The notes beneath the pieces are model-generated. The model saw only the letters and a list, made by a program, of their open reading frames with translations, did no database searches and was not told the DNA's origin. A stretch of DNA of 64,000 nucleotides from Agathobacter sp. (GTDB lineage Bacteria > Bacillota > Clostridia > Lachnospirales > Lachnospiraceae), in the NCBI GenBank assembly GCA_022769125.1, contig JALEKN010000041.1, positions 1-64,000 on the forward strand, given 5' to 3'. Position numbers and translations under genes: made by a program. Of the stretch, positions 34,839 to 43,775 are shown in pieces (the stretch's first letter is position 1; each line of letters opens with the position of its first letter).

Positions 34839-35049
34839 CAGGTTATCCTCCTTGAAATAAATAAACAATGATCGGATCACATGTTCAGAACGCGCATGTC
34901 CGGGCGCCAACCTAATAATGCTTTCGCTATGGCAATATCACAAATCCGTTGAGAAATGGCTTCATTGTGGTATCCTCCAACAGCTATCCTTTTCTATTCA
35001 TCAATGTCTTGCCGGGGCTTTGGCTTGACATGAGTCTACTTCACAGACT
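34839..35049 (-). promoter_or_regulatory. Long leader of rplM-rpsI (L13 leader region)
   Basis: The leader runs from the predicted start near 35048 to the rplM ribosome site. In Firmicutes this position is occupied by the L13 leader, an RNA thought to bind L13 and repress the operon. It begins with a small hairpin (AGTCT...AGACT) and contains a possible 12-codon reading frame with a strong ribosome site at 34927-34965. I did not fold it. Confidence 0.55.
34927..34965 (-). CDS. Possible 12-residue leader peptide in the rplM leader
   Basis: GGAGG lies 8 bases before an ATG that encodes [12 protein letters not shown] and stops. The spacing is ideal for translation. It may be a real upstream frame or a structural part of the L13 leader that happens to look like one. 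No regulatory codon bias is evident. Confidence 0.3.
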   Translation of the reverse strand: MKPFLNGFVILP

Positions 35050-35054
35050 TACAT

Positions 35055-35083
35055 ATTATAATTCGCGAATCCGCTTGTGTCAA
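35055..35083 (-). promoter_or_regulatory. Consensus sigma-A promoter of rplM-rpsI
   Basis: On the minus strand a perfect TTGACA and a perfect TATAAT are separated by 17 bases, directly after the TPM-domain gene. This fits the strong expression expected for ribosomal proteins. Confidence 0.9.
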
Positions 35084-35094
35084 GCATTTTACGC

Positions 35095-35853
35095 TTAAAA
35101 CTTTCCGGAATTGCCAATGTGTGTCGTTTCGTTCGCCTTGCTTTCCGTCTCCTGTGCTTTCTCCGTCTTATCCACATTCCTATATAAGAAACGTTCGCTT
35201 GAATTTGTGATCTTCAAGGAATTCTTCTTAACGTAGGCGCCGGCTGCATCCTGCTTCTTTACCGACTCCAGCTCGCCCTTCATCGCGATGATTGCGATCA
35301 CTGCAACAATCAGGCTGATCACAAAGCACACGCCCAGCCGCCTTGCGAATGGAAACGGCTCTTTATAAGCCTTTCCAGCCTTCGTATCCGTTACAATACT
35401 GTCGCAGGAATCCGCAAAGGCGGTAAAAGCCGCCTCGTAATCCTCATCTGCCAGCGCAGACGCGACCTCATCTGAAATGAAAGCACGCGCCTCTTCGTTC
35501 AATGCAGATGTTCCATAGCCAACCGTAGTAAAGGCCCACTCACGTTCCTCCATGCTGATAAGAAGCAGTGCACCATCCTTATCGTTTCCATAGCCGTAGC
35601 CATTCTCATTGTAAATGTCATAAGCCGCCTCTTGTGCATCGCTTCCGCCTATGGACTCTCTCGTTGCGATTGCAACGTCAAACTGAAGCCTCTCGCTGAT
35701 CTCATCCAGCGACTTCTCCAGGGCTGAAGCCTCATTTTCCGACAGCAGATTCGCCTCATCGGTCACCCTCGGCTGCTCAGATGCCATAACCGGCATTGCC
35801 ACCGCAAGGCAAAGGAGCATCATCCATACAAAAGAAAACATTCTCTTCTTCAT
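35095..35853 (-). CDS. TPM domain membrane protein
   Basis: A 252-aa protein with a signal peptide ending near VMASEQP, a TPM (Psb32/TPM_phosphatase) domain at about 25-155 with VTDEANLLSENEASALEKSL and GALLLISMEEREW, then one transmembrane helix near 170-190 and a charged cytosolic tail. TPM domains sit outside the membrane; some have weak phosphatase activity, and many assist membrane-protein or photosystem repair. It is 13 bases downstream of the zinc-ribbon gene, and the two probably act together. Confidence 0.85.
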   Translation of the reverse strand: MKKRMFSFVWMMLLCLAVAMPVMASEQPRVTDEANLLSENEASALEKSLDEISERLQFDVAIATRESIGGSDAQEAAYDIYNENGYGYGNDKDGALLLISMEEREWAFTTVGYGTSALNEEARAFISDEVASALADEDYEAAFTAFADSCDSIVTDTKAGKAYKEPFPFARRLGVCFVISLIVAVIAIIAMKGELESVKKQDAAGAYVKKNSLKITNSSERFLYRNVDKTEKAQETESKANETTHIGNSGKF

Positions 35854-35866
35854 CTTACGCTCCTCC

Positions 35867-36952
35867 TTACAACAACCAGATCAGATAGGATGCGGCAAAC
35901 AAGACCGCTGTTCCAATCATGGTGATACCCAAAAACCACTTGTTTCTTATACCTTTATCCACTGGAAGATTTCCAACCATCTTTCCTGATTGGGCATTCA
36001 TTGCAAAATGATAATGCTGTCCTTTCCATGTTGTATTGAGAAGCCATACCGGACACAACACATATTTTGTTTTTCCATCGGAAAGACGAATACTGCTTGA
36101 TTCCACATTTACCGTATCAAAATTTTTCACCGTATCGGCAAAAACCATCTCTGTGCTCTTTTTAATCCTCGCATTCGCGCGGTCCTTGCAGGCATCCTCA
36201 TCCACATCGTACTTATCTGCGAGATATCCTGCCAGATATGCCGTCTGGAAATCCACTGCCTTTTTCATATCAAATGGCTCAATGGACTCCATCAGTTCAT
36301 CTTCCATCTTTGATGAACCATCCACCGGGACATTCTCAAAGCTTAAAGTTCCACCCCGAAGTACTGAGTAGTAGCTTGTCTCCCGGTAATTGTAACGACT
36401 GTCACTCCATGAGCGTACTTTCGTTGCTTTATAACGCATGTTTGCGTCTGCATTTGCCTGGAACATCCAGAACGGTACATAGATTCCCTTAATTTCATCG
36501 ATATGGTTCTGACTCTTAAAGACCTTCGGCAAAAGGCGTTTCCCCTGCACGTGCTTTTTGTAGGCTGCCATCGCCGCATCCTTATCCAGCTGGAACGGAA
36601 TCACAAGATCCGGACGGAGTGTGCCTGCGAACTGCCCCTTCATGACAACATTGTTGCCGCAGTACGGGCAGGTCGTTGCGCCAAGATTCTCGTCTCCGAT
36701 GATTTCCCCACCGCAGGACTTGCAGACATACAACCGCATTCCGTCTGTCTCACCGGCATTCCATTCCCCGCCGGCCTGCATATCCCATGCCATTTCGTCC
36801 GGCACATCATTCTTTAAGTCCTCGTCATAGCCCTTCAGAGCATCCATTTCAAACTCCGTCAGGCAATATGGGCATTTCATCTTTTGCACATCGCTGTTAA
36901 ATTCCAGCTCCCCGCCGCAACACGGGCATTCGTACTCCTGTAATAATGCCAT
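35867..36952 (-). CDS. Zinc-ribbon membrane-anchored protein
   Basis: A 361-aa protein with two zinc ribbons, CPCCGGELEFNSDVQKMKCP near residue 9 and CKSCGGEIIGDENLGATTCP near residue 77. A large beta-rich region (about 115-330) contains GIYVPFWMFQANADA, and one C-terminal transmembrane helix follows. The family is common in Clostridia, often labelled TFIIB-type zinc ribbon protein, and its function is unknown. It is co-directional with the TPM-domain gene. The pair is inserted between truA and rplM, which are often adjacent in Firmicutes. Confidence 0.82.
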   Translation of the reverse strand: MALLQEYECPCCGGELEFNSDVQKMKCPYCLTEFEMDALKGYDEDLKNDVPDEMAWDMQAGGEWNAGETDGMRLYVCKSCGGEIIGDENLGATTCPYCGNNVVMKGQFAGTLRPDLVIPFQLDKDAAMAAYKKHVQGKRLLPKVFKSQNHIDEIKGIYVPFWMFQANADANMRYKATKVRSWSDSRYNYRETSYYSVLRGGTLSFENVPVDGSSKMEDELMESIEPFDMKKAVDFQTAYLAGYLADKYDVDEDACKDRANARIKKSTEMVFADTVKNFDTVNVESSSIRLSDGKTKYVLCPVWLLNTTWKGQHYHFAMNAQSGKMVGNLPVDKGIRNKWFLGITMIGTAVLFAASYLIWLL

Positions 36953-37019
36953 GCTTATTCCCTCTCTTTTGCATAATGTCCCTGCGCGTCCGCGTGACCA
37001 CGCAAACGCGCTTTTAACA

Positions 37020-37760
37020 CTATTCGTACTCCAATCCTATCATTGTAAGACCATGGGCCGGTGCCGTCGGTCCCGCCGCACCTCGGTCGCAGACCGCCAA
37101 AATATCATCAATCTCTGTTGGTCTGATATCGCCTGCACCAACCTTGATCAATGTTCCTGCAATGATGCGTACCATGTTATATAAAAAGCCGTTTCCTGTC
37201 ACCCGGATCGTGATGATATCATCTGTTTTTGCTACCTTGCAGCTGTAAATCGTCCGAACCGAAGTCTCCGACTGCATATGGATGGAGGCAAAACTTTTAA
37301 AGTCATGCTCCCCCTCCAGGTGTGCCGCCGCCTCCTGCATTTTAGAAACATCCAGCACATGATGGTAAAAATATGTATCCAGCCGCCTGGTCGGGTCCGG
37401 GAATCTCCTGTTTAAAATACGATACTCATACGTCTTGCGGCTCTTCGAAAAACGCGGATGAAAATCCGCCGGAACCTCGCAGGAATCGATAACTACGATG
37501 TCATCCGGAAGCCTCTGATTGAGAGCATAGCTGATCTTCTCCGCCGGCATCCGCGCCTGCGTCTCAAACACGCAGACATTTCCAAGGGAGTGCACGCCTG
37601 CATCGGTGCGGCTTGCTCCGGACACACGGATCTCCTCGCCAAAAAGGGATTGCAGCGCCTGATTCAGCTTTTCTTCGATTGTCACGCCATTTGGCTGAAT
37701 CTGCCAGCCACAATAATTCGTACCGTCATATGCCACGGTCAGTTTAACTCGTTTCATCAT
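37020..37760 (-). CDS. truA: tRNA pseudouridine(38-40) synthase
   Basis: 246 aa. It modifies uridines 38-40 in the anticodon stem of many tRNAs. The start KLTVAYDGTNYCGWQIQPNG, the catalytic Asp in SGASRTDAGVHSLG near residue 52, and the DFKSFASIH and FLYNMVRIIAGTLI segments are diagnostic. Two consecutive ATG codons begin the gene; either may be used. It lies downstream of ecfT, in the classical Firmicute order ecfA-ecfT-truA-rplM-rpsI. Confidence 0.96.
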   Translation of the reverse strand: MMKRVKLTVAYDGTNYCGWQIQPNGVTIEEKLNQALQSLFGEEIRVSGASRTDAGVHSLGNVCVFETQARMPAEKISYALNQRLPDDIVVIDSCEVPADFHPRFSKSRKTYEYRILNRRFPDPTRRLDTYFYHHVLDVSKMQEAAAHLEGEHDFKSFASIHMQSETSVRTIYSCKVAKTDDIITIRVTGNGFLYNMVRIIAGTLIKVGAGDIRPTEIDDILAVCDRGAAGPTAPAHGLTMIGLEYE

Positions 37761-37845
37761 CCTTTTCCCTATATTGCATCAAAAATGAACCGCCCACGGA
37801 CACTGCCAAGAAACGCTTCCGGTCATCGCTGTGAATTATCTCCAT

Positions 37846-38661
37846 TTACTGTGGCCATGGGCAGAAAATGCGCGCAACAATGACTACAGCAAGAAAGACC
37901 AGCACACTTACATACGCCACACGATCGCGCGTCTGATAGCGAAGTGGTTTCATCTTTGTTCTTCCCTTGCCGCCGTTATAGCACCGGGCTTCCATCGCCA
38001 TTGCAAGATCGTCAGCCCTGCGGAATGCCGATACAAAAAGTGGCACTAGGAGTGGAATCATATTCTTTGCTTTCTGGATCAGATTTCCGTTTTCAAAATC
38101 AGCTCCCCTTGCCATCTGTGCCTTCATGATCTTATCCGTCTCCTCGATCAGGATCGGAATAAAGCGAAGTGCGATTGACATCATCATAGCAATTGCGTGC
38201 ACCGGGACATGGATCTTGTTAAGTGGCGCAAGTGAAGTTTCCAGACCATCTGTAAGCTGGTTCGGAGTCGTGGTAAGCGTCATTAACGATGTTCCTACGA
38301 TCAGATAAATAAGGCGGATCATCATGGTAACAGCATTGACAATACCGGTATCCGTCAGTTTGAACGGTCCATACTGCCAATACACCGTATCGCCCGGTGT
38401 AAGCAGGAGATTAAAAATTGCGGTAATGATAAGAATTACAACAATTGCCTTTAATCCTTTTACAATAAATTTAAACGGCACTTTGGAAATGTGCACCACC
38501 GCAATAAGCGCCGCAGTGATGATCCCCCATGCCAGAATTCCTTTAAACGTAAACAGCGCAATGATATAGATCATTGTTGAAAATAATTTTACTCGTGGGT
38601 CCAGTTTATGAATGACAGAATCTGCCGGATAATACTGGCCTATCGTTATATCTCGTATCAT
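37846..38661 (-). CDS. ecfT: ECF transporter transmembrane subunit
   Basis: A 271-aa membrane protein of the energy-coupling factor module shared by vitamin transporters. It starts TIGQYYPADSVIHKLDPRVK, has five to six helices, and carries the coupling-helix motifs with A-R-G (QMARGADFENGN, and MEARCYNGGKGRT near residue 230) that contact the ATPases. It works with the fused ATPase encoded 12 bases upstream; the substrate-binding S subunits are encoded elsewhere. Confidence 0.94.
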   Translation of the reverse strand: MIRDITIGQYYPADSVIHKLDPRVKLFSTMIYIIALFTFKGILAWGIITAALIAVVHISKVPFKFIVKGLKAIVVILIITAIFNLLLTPGDTVYWQYGPFKLTDTGIVNAVTMMIRLIYLIVGTSLMTLTTTPNQLTDGLETSLAPLNKIHVPVHAIAMMMSIALRFIPILIEETDKIMKAQMARGADFENGNLIQKAKNMIPLLVPLFVSAFRRADDLAMAMEARCYNGGKGRTKMKPLRYQTRDRVAYVSVLVFLAVVIVARIFCPWPQ

Positions 38662-38673
38662 AATTTTTTCCTT

Positions 38674-40488
38674 TTATTCTAAAGCTTCCAGTATAGTTTT
38701 TTCTGCCTCTTTTATCGTAGTGGCTTCCAGATTAACCGGTAAACCCTTTGCAGAAAGATCATGCATCAGATATGTTACCTGAGGAGCGGCAAGTCCGATC
38801 TTCTCAAGTTCCTTGTAATGAGAAAAGACTTCCTTCGGCGTTGCATCATACATAGCCTGTCCCTGATTCATGACAATAATACGATCCACATATTTTGCCA
38901 CATCTTCCATACTGTGTGAGACAAGGATAATCGTGATTCCCAGTTCTTTGTGCATCTGCGCGATCAGGTCAAGGATCTCATCCCGCCCTGCAGGGTCAAG
39001 TCCTGCCGTTGGTTCATCTAAGATCAGCACCTCCGGTTTCATTGCAAGCACACCCGCTATCGCAACGCGCCGCTTCTGTCCTCCGGAAAGGTCAAACGGA
39101 GGCTGGTCATAAAGCTCCTCCGGGAAACGTACATTACGCAATGCTTCGTATGCGCGAAGTTCTACTGTTTTCCGGTCTAACTTTTGATTCTTCGGTCCAA
39201 AGCACACATCCTCAAATACCGTTGTCTCGAACAACTGATATTCCGGATATTGGAAAACAAGCCCCACCTTGCTGCGAAGCTTTGTCATATTGTAGTCCGC
39301 ATCATATATATCTTCCCCATTCACGTAAATGTGTCCGGAAGTTGCCTTTAAAAGCCCATTCAGATGCTGGATAAGCGTTGATTTTCCAGAGCCGGTATGT
39401 CCGATAATTCCGATAAACTGCCCCTTTTCAATCGTAAGATTGATGTCCTTTAGTGCCTGGATTTTGTAAGCAGTTCCCTCACTATAGCAATAGTTTACAT
39501 GATCAAGGAGAAGCGCCGGCGGTGCCGGTTGCTTTGGTGCTTTTTCCTCCATGAATGCCTGTGTCTGCTCCAGCTGCTCCTCGTTCATCTTCCGCTGCTG
39601 CACAACCTGTCTTGCCCAGAAACGCACATCTTCACGTGAGGTCATTTTAAGTATGGCATCCACAAGCTCTTCCCGCCTTAAAATTCCCTGCGGAATGTCT
39701 AAGCCGGCTTTGCGTAAACGGTCTGCCAGAAGTGTAATCTGCGGTACATCCAGCCGGTGTGACTTCAATTCGTCCACCTTAGAGAAGATCTGGTGCGGTG
39801 TTCCGTCCATAACGATCTGCCCCTTTTCCATGACATACACATAATCCGCGTCAACAACCTCTTCCATATAGTGTGTGATCAGAAGGATCGTAACACCCTT
39901 CTCCCGGTTGAGACGGTGTGCAGTCTCAAGGACTTCCTTCCGGCCGTTCGGGTCAAGCATTGCCGTCGGCTCGTCAAACACGATACATTTTGGCTCCATT
40001 GCAACTACGCCCGCAATTGCCACGCGTTGCTTCTGGCCTCCCGAAAGTTTATTCGGAGAATGATTGCGATACTTTGTCATGCCGACTGCAGCAAGGCTTT
40101 TATCTACACGCTCCCAGATTTCCTCTGTCGGTACTCCGATATTTTCCGGTCCGAATCCGACATCCTCCTCTACAACACTGGCAATAATCTGATTATCCGG
40201 GTTCTGGAACACCATGCCCGCACTCCTGCGGACGGGAATCGCATTTTCCTCCTTGGAAACATCCATTCCGTCTACCCAGATGGTTCCCTCACTCGGGGCC
40301 AGAAGCGCATTGATATGCTTTGCCAGAGTTGATTTTCCAGAGCCGTTATGTCCTAAAATTGCAATAAACTGCCCCGGCTGTACTTCAAAATTAACATGAT
40401 CCAGCGCAGTAGTAATAGACTCCACATTGTTGTCCTCATCCCTGCGGATAAACTCATGTACTAGATTTGCTGCTTTAATTATACTCAT
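38674..40488 (-). CDS. Fused two-domain ECF transporter ATPase (EcfA1-EcfA2)
   Basis: A 604-aa protein with two complete ABC domains in one chain. The first has Walker A GHNGSGKST (46-54), LSGGQKQR (148-155) and FDEPTAMLDP. The second has GHTGSGKST (363-371), LSGGQKRR and LDEPTAGLDP. A ~40-residue linker rich in Gln and Pro joins them at about 286-325. The halves correspond to EcfA1 and EcfA2, which are separate genes in Bacillus. Together with EcfT the protein powers vitamin uptake. GGGAG precedes the ATG. Confidence 0.93.
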   Translation of the reverse strand: MSIIKAANLVHEFIRRDEDNNVESITTALDHVNFEVQPGQFIAILGHNGSGKSTLAKHINALLAPSEGTIWVDGMDVSKEENAIPVRRSAGMVFQNPDNQIIASVVEEDVGFGPENIGVPTEEIWERVDKSLAAVGMTKYRNHSPNKLSGGQKQRVAIAGVVAMEPKCIVFDEPTAMLDPNGRKEVLETAHRLNREKGVTILLITHYMEEVVDADYVYVMEKGQIVMDGTPHQIFSKVDELKSHRLDVPQITLLADRLRKAGLDIPQGILRREELVDAILKMTSREDVRFWARQVVQQRKMNEEQLEQTQAFMEEKAPKQPAPPALLLDHVNYCYSEGTAYKIQALKDINLTIEKGQFIGIIGHTGSGKSTLIQHLNGLLKATSGHIYVNGEDIYDADYNMTKLRSKVGLVFQYPEYQLFETTVFEDVCFGPKNQKLDRKTVELRAYEALRNVRFPEELYDQPPFDLSGGQKRRVAIAGVLAMKPEVLILDEPTAGLDPAGRDEILDLIAQMHKELGITIILVSHSMEDVAKYVDRIIVMNQGQAMYDATPKEVFSHYKELEKIGLAAPQVTYLMHDLSAKGLPVNLEATTIKEAEKTILEALE

Positions 40489-40548
40489 TGATTACTCCCA
40501 ACCACAGGTACATGCCATCCGGTCACATCCTGCCCTTTACTCTGTTGG

Positions 40549-41052
40549 TTACTCATCCCAACTCAATCGATGTAATTGTCCTTCCAATTTCATGTGGTCA
40601 AAATTGTTCTGGCGAAGTGCCTCGTACAGAACAATTGCCACTGAATTGGACAGGTTCAATGACCGTGTTTCTCCGATCATCGGAATGCGCACACAGGTAT
40701 CCGGATTTGCCTTTAATATTTCCTCCGGAATGCCGGCGCTTTCTTTCCCAAACATGATAAAACAGTCCGGCTCATAATTTACATCCGAATATACATGTCT
40801 GGCTTTTGTGGTAGCGTAGTAGATTTTGGCCTGCGGATTCTTTGTACAAAAATCTGCCCAATCCTCATAAGTTGTGACATCCAGATCCTTCCAATAGTCC
40901 ATCCCCGCTCGCTTTAGTGCCTTCTCGCTCAAGGAAAATCCAAGCGGTTCGATCAGGTGCAGGCGAGTGCCGGTAGCTACGCATGTACGCCCGATATTTC
41001 CCGTATTTGCCGGGATCTCCGGTTCATATAATACGATGTTTAAGGTTGCCAT
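40549..41052 (-). CDS. trmL: tRNA (cytidine(34)-2'-O)-methyltransferase
   Basis: 167 aa, a minimal SPOUT methyltransferase. It starts LNIVLYEPEIPANTGNIGRT and has MFGKESAGIPEEIL and the knot motif IPMIGETRSLNLSNSVAIVL, all standard for TrmL, which methylates the ribose of the wobble base in tRNA-Leu. GAGGAAG precedes the ATG. It is 8 bases downstream of an aminotransferase gene. Confidence 0.95.
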   Translation of the reverse strand: MATLNIVLYEPEIPANTGNIGRTCVATGTRLHLIEPLGFSLSEKALKRAGMDYWKDLDVTTYEDWADFCTKNPQAKIYYATTKARHVYSDVNYEPDCFIMFGKESAGIPEEILKANPDTCVRIPMIGETRSLNLSNSVAIVLYEALRQNNFDHMKLEGQLHRLSWDE

Positions 41053-41060
41053 ATCTTCCT

Positions 41061-42233
41061 CTACTTCTTCTCTCTCAAGTCATTTATAAATGTCTCAATG
41101 CGGTCCAATGCCGTCTTTAAATTCTCCAGGGAATATGCATAAGATATACGGATAAATCCCTCTCCGCAGTCACCGAATGCGGTTCCCGGAACAACTGCAA
41201 CCTTCTCTTTCTTAAGAAGTGCTGTCACAAATTCATCGGAGGTCATGCCAAATTCCTTAATACATGGGAACATATAAAAGGCGCCAAACGGTTCAAAACA
41301 CTCTAGTCCCATCTCCTTGAAACGGTGTAACAGATACCGCCGTCTGCCATTGTATTCCTCTCTCATTGCAACAACATCCGCATCACCGTTTTTCATTGCC
41401 TCAACCGCCGCATACTGGCTGGTTGTCGGTGCACACATGATTGCAAACTGATGAATTTTCAGCATCTGGGCTATCACTTCAGCCGGGCCACATGCATATC
41501 CGAGTCTCCAGCCCGTCATCGCATGGGACTTTGAAAATCCGTTGATCACGATCGTGCGTTCTTTCATTCCCGGAAGTGATGCAATAGATACATGACTGTT
41601 CTTTGTATAGGTAAGCTCGGAATAGATCTCGTCACTCAGCACAAAGATATCATGTCTGATAATCACTTCCGCAATTGCCTCAAGATCTTCCCTCTCCATG
41701 ACCGCTCCGGTCGGGTTATTCGGAAACGGAAGCACCAGAAGCTTCGTATTCGGTGTAATGGCAGCCTCAAGCTGCTCTGCCGTCAGCCGGAATTCATTTT
41801 CTGCTTTCAGTTCAATGATCACCGGCGTACCATTTGCGAGAACTGCACAAGGAAGGTAGGAAACATAGCTTGGCTGCGGAATCAGTACTTCATCCCCCGG
41901 ATCAAGCATGGCACGCATTGCATCGTCAATCGCTTCGCTGCCTCCAACGGTTACATAAATTTCTTTGTTCGGATCATACTCCAATCCGTATCTTCTCTTT
42001 AAGAAAAGTGTTATTTCGTATTTCAGTTCTTTCAATCCAGCGTTCGAGGTATAAAAAGTTCTTCCCATCTCCAAGGAGTGAATTCCCTCGTCACGTATAT
42101 GCCACGGAGTATCAAAGTCCGGCTCCCCGACACCGAGAGAGATTGCATCATCCATCTCACTTACGATGTCAAAAAACTTGCGGATTCCCGATGGCTGTAT
42201 CGTCTGTATCGTTTTTGATAACGGGTTTCTCAT
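41061..42233 (-). CDS. PLP-dependent aminotransferase, class I/II
   Basis: 390 aa. Motifs are ISLGVGEPDFDTPWHI near residue 33, FPNNPTGAVMERED, LSDEIYSELTY and the PLP lysine in INGFSKSHAMTGWRLGYACG near residue 232. Its first base overlaps the last of the Lrp/AsnC regulator gene, so the two are translationally coupled. Such pairs often handle aromatic or branched-chain amino acids, with the regulator sensing one of them; the exact substrate is unknown. Confidence 0.9.
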   Translation of the reverse strand: MRNPLSKTIQTIQPSGIRKFFDIVSEMDDAISLGVGEPDFDTPWHIRDEGIHSLEMGRTFYTSNAGLKELKYEITLFLKRRYGLEYDPNKEIYVTVGGSEAIDDAMRAMLDPGDEVLIPQPSYVSYLPCAVLANGTPVIIELKAENEFRLTAEQLEAAITPNTKLLVLPFPNNPTGAVMEREDLEAIAEVIIRHDIFVLSDEIYSELTYTKNSHVSIASLPGMKERTIVINGFSKSHAMTGWRLGYACGPAEVIAQMLKIHQFAIMCAPTTSQYAAVEAMKNGDADVVAMREEYNGRRRYLLHRFKEMGLECFEPFGAFYMFPCIKEFGMTSDEFVTALLKKEKVAVVPGTAFGDCGEGFIRISYAYSLENLKTALDRIETFINDLREKK

Positions 42234-42712
42234 TATGCCATCATAATCCTTTCGGCGTTTGCAGGAGCGGCCCTAACTGTTCCATGGTCTTTGTATTTCT
42301 TAAGAATGAAATAGGTTTTTGTGCTAAGCACGGTATCGATTGTAGAAAGCTTATCGGAGACAAACTGGGAGACCTCGCGCAGCGTCTTGCCCTCGATTGT
42401 CACCATGATATCAAAGCCGCCGGAGATCAGATAAACAGAATTCACCTCCGGATATCTTGAAATACGTTCAGCCACCTTGTCAAATCCCATATCTCTCTGC
42501 GGTGTTACGCGAGCCTCAATCAGAGCAGTTACTTTTTCAATTCCTGCTTTGTCCCAATCGATCAAAGTTGGATAACCGCAGATAATGCGTTCATTCTCCA
42601 TTGCCTCTAGTTCATTCATTATAGTAACTTCATCAGAACCAAGCAAAATCGCCAATTCACCAAGGTCGATCCGGCTGTTCTTTTCAATAAAGGTAAGAAT
42701 TTTCTCTCTCAT
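42233..42712 (-). CDS. Lrp/AsnC family transcriptional regulator
   Basis: 159 aa. An N-terminal helix-turn-helix (NSRIDLGELAILLGSDEVTI) is joined to a RAM/AsnC effector domain (KVTALIEARVTPQRDMGFDK onward and VYLISGGFDIMVTIEGKTL). These proteins form octamers that respond to amino acids. It is coupled to the aminotransferase gene downstream (TAATG overlap) and probably controls it. Confidence 0.92.
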   Translation of the reverse strand: MREKILTFIEKNSRIDLGELAILLGSDEVTIMNELEAMENERIICGYPTLIDWDKAGIEKVTALIEARVTPQRDMGFDKVAERISRYPEVNSVYLISGGFDIMVTIEGKTLREVSQFVSDKLSTIDTVLSTKTYFILKKYKDHGTVRAAPANAERIMMA

Positions 42713-42716
42713 TTTT

Positions 42717-43715
42717 TTAGTCCTTTCTTGTTCTTTCTATGTGAAGCAATTCATCTGTCTGTGGAGTCTCCAAAAACCTGCGCTCCCCATCACAAAGCAG
42801 TACCCGGTCATTGCTGTCTGTTGCCTTTCCGATAACAGTTGCAGCAATTCCCTCTGCCGCAAGTGCGCTCGCTACTGCATTACCGTCTGCCGCCGCAATA
42901 AGCATTGCTCCCTGCGAAGCAAGTTTGTATGGGTTGATATCAAAGAATTCACAAATTTCTATTGTCTCCTGACGAATCGGAATCTTCTTAAGGTCAATTT
43001 GAAGTCCGACACCTGCTGCCTCAGCCATCTCCCAAAGTGCGCCGAAAATGCCGCCCTCAGAGGCATCATGCATTGCGCAGGCCCCGGACTTTGCGGCGAC
43101 TGCAGCCTCCGGTACGACTGACATATGTAAGACATAGGCCTTAGCTTTATCTAAAAATGGCTGGGAATATCGGGCTCGAAGCAGTTCTTCCTGCTCAGAG
43201 GCAATGACTGCAGTTCCCTCAAGTCCGACCCATTTTGTCACAAGAATATCCATCCCCGGTCGAACATTCGATAATTGAAGGAGTGCATCCCTCTTTGCAA
43301 CTCCAACTCCTGTTACCGTCAGAACCGGCTCCTGTACCGCGCGGGTTACTTCCGTATGTCCTCCGAGAATCTGTGCATGCATCTGCGCACATGTTTCATC
43401 CATTTCTTTTATGATTGCCCGCAGCTGTGTCTCGTTTGAAGAAGTCGGAAGTAAGATACTGCTTAGGACTCCCACCGGACTCGCCCCCATTGCTGCAACA
43501 TCATTGAGCGCACTGCAGACCGCAATTTTCCCGATATGCACTCCGGATAGTGTAACCGGATCAACCGACAACACCTGTATCTCATCCGGTTCCACACGAA
43601 TTGCACAGGCATCCGTACCAAATGCTGCTCCAAGGACCACCCTGTCATTTTTACTATGAAGTTGTTTTAAAACAGATCGGCAAAGCACCGATTGTGATAA
43701 TTTTCCTGCTTTCAT
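42717..43715 (-). CDS. AIR-synthase-related protein (HypE/ThiL-like)
   Basis: 332 aa with the two AIRS domains. The N-terminal segment includes GTDACAIRVE, SALNDVAAMGASPVGVL and an ILGGHTEVT loop; the C-terminal domain includes MHDASEGGIFGALWEMAEAA and YKLASQGAML. HypE, ThiL, PurM and SelD share this fold, which activates a carboxyl or amide group with ATP. No hydrogenase maturation genes are near, so calling it HypE would be unsafe. It lies 4 bases upstream of the Lrp regulator gene. Confidence 0.83.
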   Translation of the reverse strand: MKAGKLSQSVLCRSVLKQLHSKNDRVVLGAAFGTDACAIRVEPDEIQVLSVDPVTLSGVHIGKIAVCSALNDVAAMGASPVGVLSSILLPTSSNETQLRAIIKEMDETCAQMHAQILGGHTEVTRAVQEPVLTVTGVGVAKRDALLQLSNVRPGMDILVTKWVGLEGTAVIASEQEELLRARYSQPFLDKAKAYVLHMSVVPEAAVAAKSGACAMHDASEGGIFGALWEMAEAAGVGLQIDLKKIPIRQETIEICEFFDINPYKLASQGAMLIAAADGNAVASALAAEGIAATVIGKATDSNDRVLLCDGERRFLETPQTDELLHIERTRKD

Positions 43716-43775
43716 ACATTACTCTCTATATAGGCTTTAAGGCCACCCCAATTTCTGGGGTAGCCTGCTCTTTCT

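Noticed and set aside
43740-43767. Inverted repeat between the VanW and AIR-synthase-like genes as a terminator
   Set aside because: The stem (ACCCCA/TGGGGT) is good, but no T run follows on either strand, so termination is not supported.
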